From NCBI GenBank assembly GCA_046302815.1, contig JBKCHO010000032.1, forward strand, positions 1 through 22,199: a stretch of DNA of 22,199 bases, in the 5' to 3' direction. Position numbers and translations under genes: made by a program. The DNA is from JALRAP01 sp046302815. Lineage in GTDB: Bacteria; Bacteroidota; Bacteroidia; AKYH767-A; OLB10. The notes beneath the pieces are model-generated. The model had not been told where the DNA came from. It did no database searches and worked only from the letters and a program-made list of their open reading frames with translations. How positions within the stretch are numbered: position 1 is the stretch's first letter; the number at the start of each line of letters is the position of its first letter. Below, piece by piece: positions 8,971 through 16,835 of the stretch.

Positions 8971-9279
8971 ATGGAAGAGAATCCAAACAACCAGTTGAGT
9001 ATCGAGCTTACCGAGGAAATGGCTGAAGGTGTTTATAGCAACTTAGCTATCATAACGCATAGCAACAGCGAATTCGTAATAGACTTCATAAAGGTCATGC
9101 CTGGGGTTCCCAAGGCGAAAGTGAAGTCGCGCATCGTACTTACGCCTCAACATGCTAAAAGATTGCTAATGGCATTGGGTGATAATATCTCCAAATTCGA
9201 AGCTGTTCATGGTACCATCAAACAAACTGAAGGTATGACAGTGCCGATGAACTTTGGAGGTCCAACGGCTCAGGCTTAA
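8971..9279 (+). CDS. DUF3467 family protein
   Basis: This small soluble protein has 102 residues from the ATG at 8971. It matches the DUF3467 family, widespread in Bacteroidota beside rpoC (YSNLAIITHSNSEFVIDFI, PGVPKAKVKSRIVLTPQHAKRLL). There is no signal peptide or membrane segment. An in-frame ATG at 8950 would add seven residues (MSKFNSI). That ATG lies only 6 nt beyond the terminator stem, and family members normally begin at ME(E)N, so 8971 is preferred. Function is unknown. The linkage to rpoB-rpoC suggests a transcription- or translation-related role, which is inference. It converges on the patatin gene, with 7 nt between the stop codons. Confidence 0.9.
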   Translation: MEENPNNQLSIELTEEMAEGVYSNLAIITHSNSEFVIDFIKVMPGVPKAKVKSRIVLTPQHAKRLLMALGDNISKFEAVHGTIKQTEGMTVPMNFGGPTAQA

Positions 9280-9286
9280 CAAAAGA

Positions 9287-11587
9287 TCACTCCAGCGCCC
9301 TCTTGTTGAATAGGATGTATCCGAAATGAAAGAGCACGGAAAAAGGCTCCTCTCTCTTTTCGTAGTAATTCAAGGAAATACTTGCTGGACCGAGCGGTGT
9401 GTGATATACAAAACCACCTGTCGCCAGGATTGTTCTAGATGACAATGCTGCGCCGTATGTGGCTTTGTAATTATCCTTGGAAATTATATCTTGGAATGGT
9501 TGGTATAAGTATGCTTCTGCTCTGAATTCCAGCGTGCGTAATACTTCGGTCACAGTTTTGAATCCTATGCCGTTGTAGTTGTGTGACCGGTACTCATCCA
9601 TGAAGAGGGTTTTAGATTGAGGGGTTGGTTGAAAGGCTGGAGAGGCAAGAATGGACGCCGTGTAATTTGCCATAAATGGCTGGTTGGAAAACTGGAGTTC
9701 ATTATAGAAGCCAAGTTTGAAAATACCAATGTTTTTAAACCAATTGTCATAGGTAATCCTGAGTTGCGTCCATTGGTGGGTTACTGATACTGTGTCTGAG
9801 AATATGCCGGTAGATCCTGGAATGGTGTTTTCTCTTGCTTGAATCATTCTGCCGTCGACTTGGAACTTGGTTCCCTCTGACGCATACATTTTTCGATTGA
9901 GCGTATTTCGCTCAAAGGAAAGTCCGCCAACTGCACCTTCCATCCTTGTTTCATCAGTAACATCTTTTTGTGTGAAGAAACGGGTTTGATAATACCTGTT
10001 CAACAGTCTGACATAATTGGCCGAAGCTATCAATTTCCCCCGATTTCTTGCCGGGAAGCCAAAATTGATCCCATAGCTTTGGTCAGTTTGTACAAGATAT
10101 GCCGGTTTGATATCATTTACCAATGCCGCACTCGACTTAAAGTAGTCGAAGCGATTGATAATGCCAACAGGTTCGATGAAGCAACTGAAACGGCTTTTTA
10201 TATCGTAACGCAGCCTGATTGAAGCCGAATTGTATAGCTTGCCAAAATACAGGTCTGAAGATGCAGTAAGAGAATTTCTTCTCCAAAATTGATAATTGAG
10301 GCCGAGATAAGCTTGGCTAATCGGGCTCGATGAAATATTGCCTCCTATTTTGACACTCAAATCACTCTCCTTTTTGATTAGAAGGTTCATGTCGTATTTT
10401 CCGGTAGAGTCATTGTATTTCAATATTGGGAAAGCTGACTTTATGTTTTTGTCTGTGATCAATCTGAAATATGGAGATCTTAAATCCTCAAGAGATGTAG
10501 CCTCGTTCTTAAGGGGTCTCATTATTTTTTTGATGTATGAGGTCTGTCTTTCGTTGATTCCTATAGCGTCTATATTATCTACTCTGATTGAAGCGAGGTT
10601 GTATCGAAAAGATGCTCGTTTTGATTCTAGTGCTCCTCTATCCATAATTGCAGCTCGTGCTTTTATGCTTTCAATTATTTTTATTGTAGATGCATAGCCT
10701 GAGTCAATTGCCGATTTTACGGCGTCGAAATCAAAAACACTGATATCAACAACATCCGGATTAATTAAGATGTCGCTGGTTCTTGGCACTTGATAATTGG
10801 TGGGTTGAACAACCAATGTCATGAACATGGACATTAAGTTGTCTTCATATGGAACATCTGCATAGGATCCCGCATTTACGCCGATAATCAAATCCGGATT
10901 GAATTCATTCATCATGATATCGGCAGGGAAGTTATTGTATAAGCCTCCATCAAAAAGAATCATATCATTGTATGAGATTGGACTGAAATACAGCGGATAG
11001 GCCATGGACGACCGGACAGCAAGTGGCAAGTCTCCGGATTTGAAAACCATTGGTTTCCTTGATTTGAGATCTGATGCCACACATCTGAATGGGACGAATA
11101 GGCTGTCAAAGTCATAGTTTGCCTTTGCAATTGCTGGAGACATGCTCTCCATGAGCATGAAGTCTGTTCTGGCTGAATTTACGATGCTCAAAGGTAATCT
11201 TGCCTTGAGTGTAGTATCGATGGAAAACTTCATGGTAATCCAAGACGCATCAGGTTCCGACTTGTTGAATAAGTAATCAAGATCTCCTCCGATCTTACCT
11301 GTTACCCACTCCTTGAATTGCCCAGACAGTACTATGTTCTCTATTTCGGTTGGAGATAGTCCGGCGGCATAATAGGCTCCAATAATGGCTCCAGCAGATG
11401 TGCCAGTAATGCAATCAATTCTGATATCATGCTCCTCCAATGCCTTAAGTACTCCAATATGTGTCATTCCTCTTACACCGCCTCCACTCAAAACCAGTCC
11501 GGTTTTTTGTCCCAGTAATGGTGCCGTATTCCACACTGACAAGGCTATGGCAAGCAAAGCTGATAAGGGATGTAACCGGATTTTCAT
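9287..11587 (-). CDS. Patatin-like phospholipase with C-terminal outer-membrane beta-barrel (type Vd-like)
   Basis: The 766-residue product has a signal peptide (about 1-26, ending LLG before Gln27). The patatin domain spans about 28-340. The oxyanion-hole loop is GGGVRG at 35-40, the nucleophile elbow is GTSAG with Ser64, and the catalytic Asp213 lies in DGG (213-215), so the Ser-Asp dyad is intact. About 345-420 may be a POTRA-like linker. From about 430 to the end are alternating aromatic/polar strands, finishing with a barrel-like end (FHFGYILFNKRALE), as in Omp85-type barrels. The architecture matches the PlpD-like type Vd autotransporter class, which places the esterase at the cell surface. 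Its ATG overlaps the stop of the upstream BtuF-like gene by 4 nt. The lipid substrate is unknown. Confidence 0.9.
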   Translation of the reverse strand: MKIRLHPLSALLAIALSVWNTAPLLGQKTGLVLSGGGVRGMTHIGVLKALEEHDIRIDCITGTSAGAIIGAYYAAGLSPTEIENIVLSGQFKEWVTGKIGGDLDYLFNKSEPDASWITMKFSIDTTLKARLPLSIVNSARTDFMLMESMSPAIAKANYDFDSLFVPFRCVASDLKSRKPMVFKSGDLPLAVRSSMAYPLYFSPISYNDMILFDGGLYNNFPADIMMNEFNPDLIIGVNAGSYADVPYEDNLMSMFMTLVVQPTNYQVPRTSDILINPDVVDISVFDFDAVKSAIDSGYASTIKIIESIKARAAIMDRGALESKRASFRYNLASIRVDNIDAIGINERQTSYIKKIMRPLKNEATSLEDLRSPYFRLITDKNIKSAFPILKYNDSTGKYDMNLLIKKESDLSVKIGGNISSSPISQAYLGLNYQFWRRNSLTASSDLYFGKLYNSASIRLRYDIKSRFSCFIEPVGIINRFDYFKSSAALVNDIKPAYLVQTDQSYGINFGFPARNRGKLIASANYVRLLNRYYQTRFFTQKDVTDETRMEGAVGGLSFERNTLNRKMYASEGTKFQVDGRMIQARENTIPGSTGIFSDTVSVTHQWTQLRITYDNWFKNIGIFKLGFYNELQFSNQPFMANYTASILASPAFQPTPQSKTLFMDEYRSHNYNGIGFKTVTEVLRTLEFRAEAYLYQPFQDIISKDNYKATYGAALSSRTILATGGFVYHTPLGPASISLNYYEKREEPFSVLFHFGYILFNKRALE

Positions 11588-12390
11588 GCAGCTTTGATAG
11601 GATTGGATATAATGCCGTTCAATTCAGTGAAATAATTGGCTGCATGAGTAAGTCGCGAACCATACCAAGAGAAAAAGGTCCCATCAACCGTAATGATTTT
11701 CGCTTCTGGTAGAAATGCGGAAATCTCGTCTATATGTGTAATGCTGAAAGGATAAGGTTCAGATGAAAGTAAAACAACTTCCGGGTGAATAGCATTCAGT
11801 TCATCAAGGCTGATTTCCGGATATCTGTTTTTTTGTTTGAATACATTTTCCATACCAGCCCACTTCATCATATCGTCAATGAAGGTATTTGATGCAGCAA
11901 CCATCCATGGTTTTTTCCATATCAGATAGGCTGCACGGATGTTTTTACTGTATGGTTGGATTCTATCGAATGATTCGGAAATATCAGAAACCATTTTGTT
12001 CGACAAGGCCATGGTGTCAGTCATTATTCCGATGCAACTGATCATCTTTAAAGCGTCGTCAATGGTATTTACATCACTGACCCAAACAGGAGCTAAGGTT
12101 GCTAACTGTTCGATATCCTCTTTTGTATTTTCCTCCTTGTTTCCGATAATTAGATCAGGTCTTAAACCCAAAATCTTATTGATGTCGATTTTTTTTGTTC
12201 CTCCGATACTCGGTAAGGATTGTGTCGCTTGAGGAGGATGGATGCAAAACTTGGTGCAACCCACCATCCTGTTTTCCAATCCCAAGTCGAAGAGCAACTC
12301 TGTAATGGATGGAACAAGGGATATCAATCTTCTTGGAGTAGTGTCTCCAAGATTTACTTTTCTATTTAGCTGGTCGAAAAATTCGGCCAT
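11584..12390 (-). CDS. BtuF-like helical-backbone ABC-type ligand-binding protein, no signal peptide
   Basis: This 268-residue protein belongs to the COG0614/BtuF-type fold. It has RRLISLVPSITELLFDLGL near the N-terminus, the loop TKFCIHPP (Cys49, His51), then DINKILGLRPDLIIGNKEEN, and a second lobe containing LLSSEPYPF and GTFFSWYG. Known relatives bind cobalamin or iron chelates. Unlike periplasmic BtuF it starts at MAEFFDQLNRKV with no signal peptide or lipobox, and its start overlaps the CBS-like stop (TAATG), so no hidden upstream leader is possible. A cytosolic protein is therefore likely. No permease or ATPase partner is adjacent. The ligand is not determinable; cobalamin or a related compound is the best guess. 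Confidence 0.75.
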   Translation of the reverse strand: MAEFFDQLNRKVNLGDTTPRRLISLVPSITELLFDLGLENRMVGCTKFCIHPPQATQSLPSIGGTKKIDINKILGLRPDLIIGNKEENTKEDIEQLATLAPVWVSDVNTIDDALKMISCIGIMTDTMALSNKMVSDISESFDRIQPYSKNIRAAYLIWKKPWMVAASNTFIDDMMKWAGMENVFKQKNRYPEISLDELNAIHPEVVLLSSEPYPFSITHIDEISAFLPEAKIITVDGTFFSWYGSRLTHAANYFTELNGIISNPIKAA

Positions 12391-13382
12391 TATGAGTTGT
12401 TAGAGTCGGAGATATAACCTTTTTCACGCATCCAGTCGTCATTGAAGATTTTGCCCAGGTACCGAGTTCCATGATCATGGAAAATGATTACAACTGTTTC
12501 ACCTTCTTTGAAGTGGTCTTTGAGCTGAAGCAATCCAGCCATGGCTGCGCCACATGAATTGCCGACCCAAATACCTTCCTTTTGCACAATTTCACGGGTC
12601 ATCAGGGCGGCATCCTTGTCGGTTACTTTCTCGAAATGGTCGATAAGGTCGAAATCGACATTCTTCGGAAGAAAATCCTCGCCAATTCCTTCTGTAACAT
12701 AGGGGTAAATTTCATTTTTATCAAAAATGCCAGTCTCCTTGTATTTCTTAAAAACGGAACCGTAGGTGTCTATTCCCCAAACTTTAAGATTCGGATTTTT
12801 TTCTTTCAAAAATCGAGCTGTTCCACATATGGTACCACCAGTTCCAACTCCTACCACCAAGTGGTCTACCTTGCCTTCAGTTTGGGCCCAAATTTCTGGG
12901 CCGGTAGATTGGTAATGAGCCAATGCATTCGATGGGTTGTCGTATTGGTTGGGGTAAAATGAATTTGGGATCTCTTTGTTGAGTCTGGCTGCAACTGAAT
13001 AATATGACCTGGGGTCTTCTGGTTCCACATTGGTTGGACAAACAATTACCTGAGCACCGTATGCTTTCAAGGCATCCACCTTTTCCTTACTTTGTTTGTC
13101 GGTGGTAGTGAAGATGCATTTGTAACCCTTAACAACTGCGGCAATTGCCAATCCCATTCCTGTATTGCCCGATGTGCCTTCAATGATGGTGCCTCCTGGC
13201 TTCAAAATCCCGGCAGCTTCTGCATCTTCAACCATTTTCAAAGCCATTCTATCCTTGATGGAATTACCAGGGTTGAATGTTTCAACTTTGGCAAGAACGG
13301 TTGCTTTCACATCCGTAGTAAGTCGATTGATTTTTACCAGCGGGGTGTTCCCGATTGCTTCTAAAATGGTTTGATAGTACAT
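12390..13382 (-). CDS. PLP-dependent cystathionine beta-synthase / cysteine synthase family enzyme
   Basis: The 330-residue fold-type II PLP enzyme keeps the Schiff-base lysine (NPGNSIKDR, Lys43), the substrate loop TSGNTGMG (70-77) and the phosphate-binding GTGGT (180-184). Several stretches resemble cystathionine beta-synthase more than O-acetylserine sulfhydrylase: KDRMALKMVEDAE, VTEGIGEDFLP, and the C-terminal DDWMREKGYI. It lacks the N-terminal haem domain and the C-terminal CBS (Bateman) module of the animal enzyme. The likely reaction is serine (or O-acetylserine) plus homocysteine or sulfide giving cystathionine or cysteine. It is the first gene of a tightly overlapping trio and has a possible promoter just upstream. 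Confidence 0.88.
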   Translation of the reverse strand: MYYQTILEAIGNTPLVKINRLTTDVKATVLAKVETFNPGNSIKDRMALKMVEDAEAAGILKPGGTIIEGTSGNTGMGLAIAAVVKGYKCIFTTTDKQSKEKVDALKAYGAQVIVCPTNVEPEDPRSYYSVAARLNKEIPNSFYPNQYDNPSNALAHYQSTGPEIWAQTEGKVDHLVVGVGTGGTICGTARFLKEKNPNLKVWGIDTYGSVFKKYKETGIFDKNEIYPYVTEGIGEDFLPKNVDFDLIDHFEKVTDKDAALMTREIVQKEGIWVGNSCGAAMAGLLQLKDHFKEGETVVIIFHDHGTRYLGKIFNDDWMREKGYISDSNNS

Positions 13383-13408
13383 ACCTTAAATGTGTGATTG
13401 TGAGCATG

Positions 13409-13439
13409 TAAAATTAGTAAAAAGTAGCCTGAAAGGCAA
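13409..13439 (-). promoter_or_regulatory. Possible Bacteroidota-type promoter for the CBS-like/BtuF-like/patatin operon
   Basis: Reading the - strand, TTG (13439-13437) is followed after 20 nt by TAATTTTA (13416-13409), a 7/8 match to the Bacteroidota -7 consensus TAnnTTTG. Initiation about 7 nt later would give a leader of roughly 20 nt before the ATG at 13382. It falls in the 67-nt gap after the FtsX-like gene. The pattern is short and AT-rich, so a chance match is quite possible. Confidence 0.3.
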
Positions 13440-13449
13440 TATCCCGACT

Positions 13450-14670
13450 CTAATCGAATCGTAGTGTTTTGGAGGGACTTACTTTGGCTATTATTAACGA
13501 GGGACCAAGTAACATCAAGAAACAAACCGCGAAAGTTCCAAGGTTGAGAAGTAGTAAGTCGGTCACGGATATATTCACGGGTACTTTGGAGACATAGTAG
13601 GACGCTTCAGATAATTTAATGAAACCGAACTGGTCCTGTAATATGCCCAATCCAATCCCAATAACATTTCCAATTAACATCCCTTTTAGGATAATGGGGA
13701 TTGAAAGCCTTATGAAGACATCCCTTATCAATCGGTCATTAGCTCCCAAAGCCTTGAGTAGTCCAATCATTCTTGTTCTATTCAGAATTATAATCAACAG
13801 GGTTGAAATCATGCTTACGCCAGAAATGGCTAGAATCAGTAAAATAATGATGAACACATTCACATTTTGTAATTCAAGCCATTGGAAAATCTGAGGATAT
13901 TGTTCACTTAATGGCATAGCTTGGTATCTGAAGCCAATGGCGGTTCGGAATGCCTCCAATGAGGATTGTGTATTAGTTGATGGTTCCAATAAAACCTCAA
14001 TCCCCCCGGATTTCCCAGAATCCCAATTGTTCAATTTTTGTACTAACCCGATATTACAGAATGCGTACAGCTTGTCGAATTCACCCAACCCTGTATTGTA
14101 AATGCCGCATATCAATAGCTTCCTGACCCTTGGTGGATCTTCAATGAAATAAATGGTTATAGTGTCATTGCATTTTAATTCGAGCATCGACGCCAGCTCC
14201 AGCGATATGGCTATTTCTTTTCCGGCCTCTTGTTCTGATAGGTTCGGAATTCTGCCTTCGACTAAGTTTTTTTGAATAAAAGAAAGATCGAAATCCTGAC
14301 TTACACCCTTAAGTAAAACTCCTTGGATTTCCGAATCTGTTTTTATGATTCCAGCTTTGGTAGCATAAGCTTGTATTTTACTAACCCCTGGAATGTGGCT
14401 GGTTTTCCTTTTGACATCAGAAAATTCCATAGGGGCCTCGTCATAAGGATTGTCAGAGCCGAATTCAGTGATTCTTATATCCGATGCAAATCCTCGGATT
14501 TTACTTTCAATTTCTTTTTTGAATCCGGTAACCACCATGACCGAAATGGTCATGACCGCCATGCCCAGAGATATTGCAGCCATGCTAACACCTGTCAAGG
14601 ATGTTTCCTTGTTGTGATGCTTGGTTTTATTTGCAAGCAATTTTGCTGATATGAATCCTGCCAGTCCCAA
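13450..14670 (-). CDS. FtsX-family ABC transporter permease (LolC/LolE/MacB-like)
   Basis: The 406-residue product has the FtsX/MacB layout. TM1 is at about 27-49 (MAAISLGMAVMTISVMVV), followed by a large periplasmic domain (about 50-265). Three C-terminal membrane segments follow, at about 270-298, 315-340 and 370-395, and the protein ends in the typical cytoplasmic PSKTLRFD. Such permeases work with a LolD-type ATPase to extract lipoproteins or extrude substrates; no ATPase is adjacent. The start is taken as TTG at 14670. An in-frame TGA lies five codons upstream with no ATG between, and residue 1 is where relatives begin (FISAKLL). It is divergent from the NamZ gene across 55 bp. Confidence 0.88.
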   Translation of the reverse strand: MGLAGFISAKLLANKTKHHNKETSLTGVSMAAISLGMAVMTISVMVVTGFKKEIESKIRGFASDIRITEFGSDNPYDEAPMEFSDVKRKTSHIPGVSKIQAYATKAGIIKTDSEIQGVLLKGVSQDFDLSFIQKNLVEGRIPNLSEQEAGKEIAISLELASMLELKCNDTITIYFIEDPPRVRKLLICGIYNTGLGEFDKLYAFCNIGLVQKLNNWDSGKSGGIEVLLEPSTNTQSSLEAFRTAIGFRYQAMPLSEQYPQIFQWLELQNVNVFIIILLILAISGVSMISTLLIIILNRTRMIGLLKALGANDRLIRDVFIRLSIPIILKGMLIGNVIGIGLGILQDQFGFIKLSEASYYVSKVPVNISVTDLLLLNLGTFAVCFLMLLGPSLIIAKVSPSKTLRFD

Positions 14671-14725
14671 TTTGTTTATGGCATTTCAATTTTTCAATTT
14701 AGTGGAGTGAAACCAACTACAGCCG

Positions 14726-15964
14726 ATGCATAAAATTAGTCATAATGTTCTGTTTGGCCTTTGTTTTTTTTGGGCCATTTCTTGCTCTGGAAGCCATGAC
14801 AATTCCATAGCTAGCCAAACAGCCTCTAGGGCTAGCGCAACCGAGAACCCTTCAACTGGGAAGGAATTGATATTGGGAGTAGATCGGACAGAGGCATACA
14901 TGAAGCACCTCAAGGGCAAAAGGGTAGGGGTTGTGGCCAATCAAACTTCCATCAAGGGAAACAAGCACATTGTCGATTTTTTGTTGGCAGAGGGCGTTGC
15001 TGTAGTCACCGTTTTTGCCCCTGAGCACGGTTTCAGGGGAGAGGCAGGACCTGGCGATAAGGTGGTTTCCGGCAAAGATCCGAAGACAGGTTTGCCGGTG
15101 ATTTCACTTTACGGAACAAAGAGAAGGCCCTCGAAAGAAGACTTAAGTGGTTTGGATGTAGTGCTTTTTGATATACAAGATGTGGGAGTACGCTTTTATA
15201 CTTACATATCAACTCTGCATTACATGATGGAAGAGTGCGGTTTGTATGGAATACCGGTTGTTGTTTTGGATAGGCCCAATCCTAATGGTTTTTATGTCGA
15301 TGGTCCTGTGCTCGAATCCGAATTCTCATCTTTCGTGGGCGTGGCACCTATCCCAATTGTACACGGATTGACCGTGGGCGAATATGCATCTATGGCGCTT
15401 GGTGAAGGTTGGTTAAAAGATGGAAGGAGGTGTGTGTTGCATGTGGTACCCATGGAAAATTATACCCACAGCACCAAGTATGTTATTCCGGTAGCACCCT
15501 CTCCCAATCTTCAAAACATGGATGCTATTTTGCTCTATCCTTCCTTGTGTCTTTTCGAAGGTGCTGCTGTTTCGGTTGGACGAGGCACCCCATATCCTTT
15601 CACATGGATGGGCTTCCCTGGATATAAGGGTGGCACATCTGAACTCACTCCAAATGAAATAGCAGGAGTCATTAAGAATCCTCCTTATGAGGGGAAGGTC
15701 TGTAGTGGAAGAGATATGAGCGTCGAAGTGGCTTCCGTTTTAAGGGATAAGCGATTGAAAATAGAGTGGGTTGTTGAAATGTACCAAGCTTTTCCAGACA
15801 AGAAGTCATTTTTCAATCCATTTTTCGAAAAGCTGGCTGGTACCGATAAGCTGCGAAAACAGATTGAATCGGGAATAAGTGCCGATTCAATCAGAGACTC
15901 TTGGCAACCTGCATTGACCCATTATAAAAAAGCCAGGGAAAAGTATTTGATTTATAAAGATTGA
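14726..15964 (+). CDS. namZ: NamZ-family exo-beta-N-acetylmuramidase (DUF1343, GH171), lipoprotein
   Basis: The 412-residue protein has a lipoprotein signal peptide: hydrophobic 8-19, lipobox AISC, lipidated Cys20. A low-complexity Ser/Ala/Thr linker runs to about residue 45. The DUF1343 domain then fills the rest: KRVGVVANQTS (65-75), the hallmark FAPEHGFRG with Glu100, SLYGTKRRPS, DIQDVGVRFYTYISTL, VLDRPNPNG and GRGTPYPF. NamZ enzymes remove terminal N-acetylmuramic acid from peptidoglycan fragments during cell-wall turnover or scavenging. The lipid anchor places it in the periplasm or at the outer membrane. It is a single gene on the + strand, divergent from the FtsX-like gene. Family assignment is firm; activity here is inferred. 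Confidence 0.92.
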   Translation: MHKISHNVLFGLCFFWAISCSGSHDNSIASQTASRASATENPSTGKELILGVDRTEAYMKHLKGKRVGVVANQTSIKGNKHIVDFLLAEGVAVVTVFAPEHGFRGEAGPGDKVVSGKDPKTGLPVISLYGTKRRPSKEDLSGLDVVLFDIQDVGVRFYTYISTLHYMMEECGLYGIPVVVLDRPNPNGFYVDGPVLESEFSSFVGVAPIPIVHGLTVGEYASMALGEGWLKDGRRCVLHVVPMENYTHSTKYVIPVAPSPNLQNMDAILLYPSLCLFEGAAVSVGRGTPYPFTWMGFPGYKGGTSELTPNEIAGVIKNPPYEGKVCSGRDMSVEVASVLRDKRLKIEWVVEMYQAFPDKKSFFNPFFEKLAGTDKLRKQIESGISADSIRDSWQPALTHYKKAREKYLIYKD

Positions 15965-15967
15965 GTC

Positions 15968-15995
15968 AAAAAAAAGGGAGGTCCTAAGACCTCCC
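15968..15995 (-). terminator. Terminator between namZ and the type A T9SS cargo gene, best on the - strand
   Basis: GGGAGGTC (15976-15983) and GACCTCCC (15988-15995) form a perfect 8-bp GC-rich stem with a CTAA loop. Eight A residues (15968-15975) on its left become an eight-U tract on the - strand, the canonical terminator for the leftward gene ending at 16019. Rightward, the stem is followed only by TGTATTACC, so for namZ it would be a weak terminator or a 3' stabilising hairpin. Confidence 0.85.
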
Positions 15996-16018
15996 TGTAT
16001 TACCAGTAGCAAACCATT

Positions 16019-16759
16019 TTAAAGTTTTGTGAGACGCTCTGTGGAGATACCGTTCCTATTGCTGATTCGAACGAAGTATAGTCCTGAAGCGTAATCGGTA
16101 ACATCCAAGGTGTATTGGGTTTTATCTTCAGTGGAAACAATTTGAGTCTTGAACACTTCGCGGCCTGCAAGATTCACCACCACCAGTTGAGATACAGTGC
16201 CGGCAGGAACCTGATAAGAAACGATAGTTGTAGTGGTAGCAGGATTTGGGTTGATGGTGATCCTGGTGTTGTTTCTGATTTGGGCGAGTCGTGGAGCAGG
16301 CTCATCAAATGTGGTTACAGTGATAGGGCGTGTCCAGTTTGAAACCGCACCTGTGGTGGGGCAGGTGGTGCTTACCTCAAAATCATAAGTTGTAGTGGAG
16401 TTCAAGCCGGTGATTACATATCGGCCAGGGTTCGGAGTGCCGCTGAATGTGACATGGCGGTAAGTGTTACCTCCAGTCAAGGTCCAACGGATGGTAATAG
16501 AAGCGAAGTTTGCGTTGTTGTCCCAACCAAGTACCACGAGATCGGAACCCCTGTCAAGCACATTAAGCGTGTTGATCATAGGGCAGAAAGTGGTGATTGG
16601 GTTGTTTGTGATAGGTGAAGGCTTGGATGATTGCAATGGAACTGGATTTCTTTCTTCGGCGCCAATGGCTGGTGTTGCCATTCTGTTTTGGCCCACTGAT
16701 TGGAATCCGGTTGCTGTTGCGATTGCGATGGTCAAGATGGTAATGATTTGCTTTTTCAT
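16019..16759 (-). CDS. Secreted FN3-domain protein with T9SS type A sorting domain
   Basis: The 246-residue protein has a Sec signal peptide (1-24, MKKQ... SVGQ). A Pro/Ser-rich linker follows, then a fibronectin-III-like domain at about 56-152 (LVVLGWDNNANFASITIRW, YVITGLNSTTTYDFEVSTTC). A C-terminal type A T9SS sorting domain occupies about 168-246: INPNPATTTTIVSY, then VVNLAGREVF, ASGLYFVRI and ERLTKL. Cargo with this domain crosses the outer membrane and is usually anchored or released at the surface. There is no catalytic domain, so an adhesive or structural role is likely. It follows the CHU_C gene by 76 nt on the same strand and has the terminator described at 15968-15995. Confidence 0.9.
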   Translation of the reverse strand: MKKQIITILTIAIATATGFQSVGQNRMATPAIGAEERNPVPLQSSKPSPITNNPITTFCPMINTLNVLDRGSDLVVLGWDNNANFASITIRWTLTGGNTYRHVTFSGTPNPGRYVITGLNSTTTYDFEVSTTCPTTGAVSNWTRPITVTTFDEPAPRLAQIRNNTRITINPNPATTTTIVSYQVPAGTVSQLVVVNLAGREVFKTQIVSTEDKTQYTLDVTDYASGLYFVRISNRNGISTERLTKL

Positions 16760-16769
16760 GGTATTTAAG

Positions 16770-16791
16770 TTGTTAATGGTTTGTTAATGGT
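16770..16791. repeat. Tandem 11-bp direct repeat upstream of the type A cargo gene
   Basis: TTGTTAATGGT occurs twice in exact tandem (16770-16780 and 16781-16791), 11-32 nt upstream of the cargo ATG at 16759. On the coding strand it reads ACCATTAACAA twice. The period is close to one helical turn, so it could be a regulator site or leader element. It could equally be a slippage product in AT-rich sequence. Confidence 0.7.
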
Positions 16792-16835
16792 TTTTTTAGT
16801 TATAAGTTGTTTGTTAAGATGGGCAGATTGTTGAT

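Noticed and set aside
16464..16787. 107-codon + strand frame opposite the type A cargo gene
   Set aside because: It is antisense to a well-supported secreted protein, with no domain and no plausible leader.
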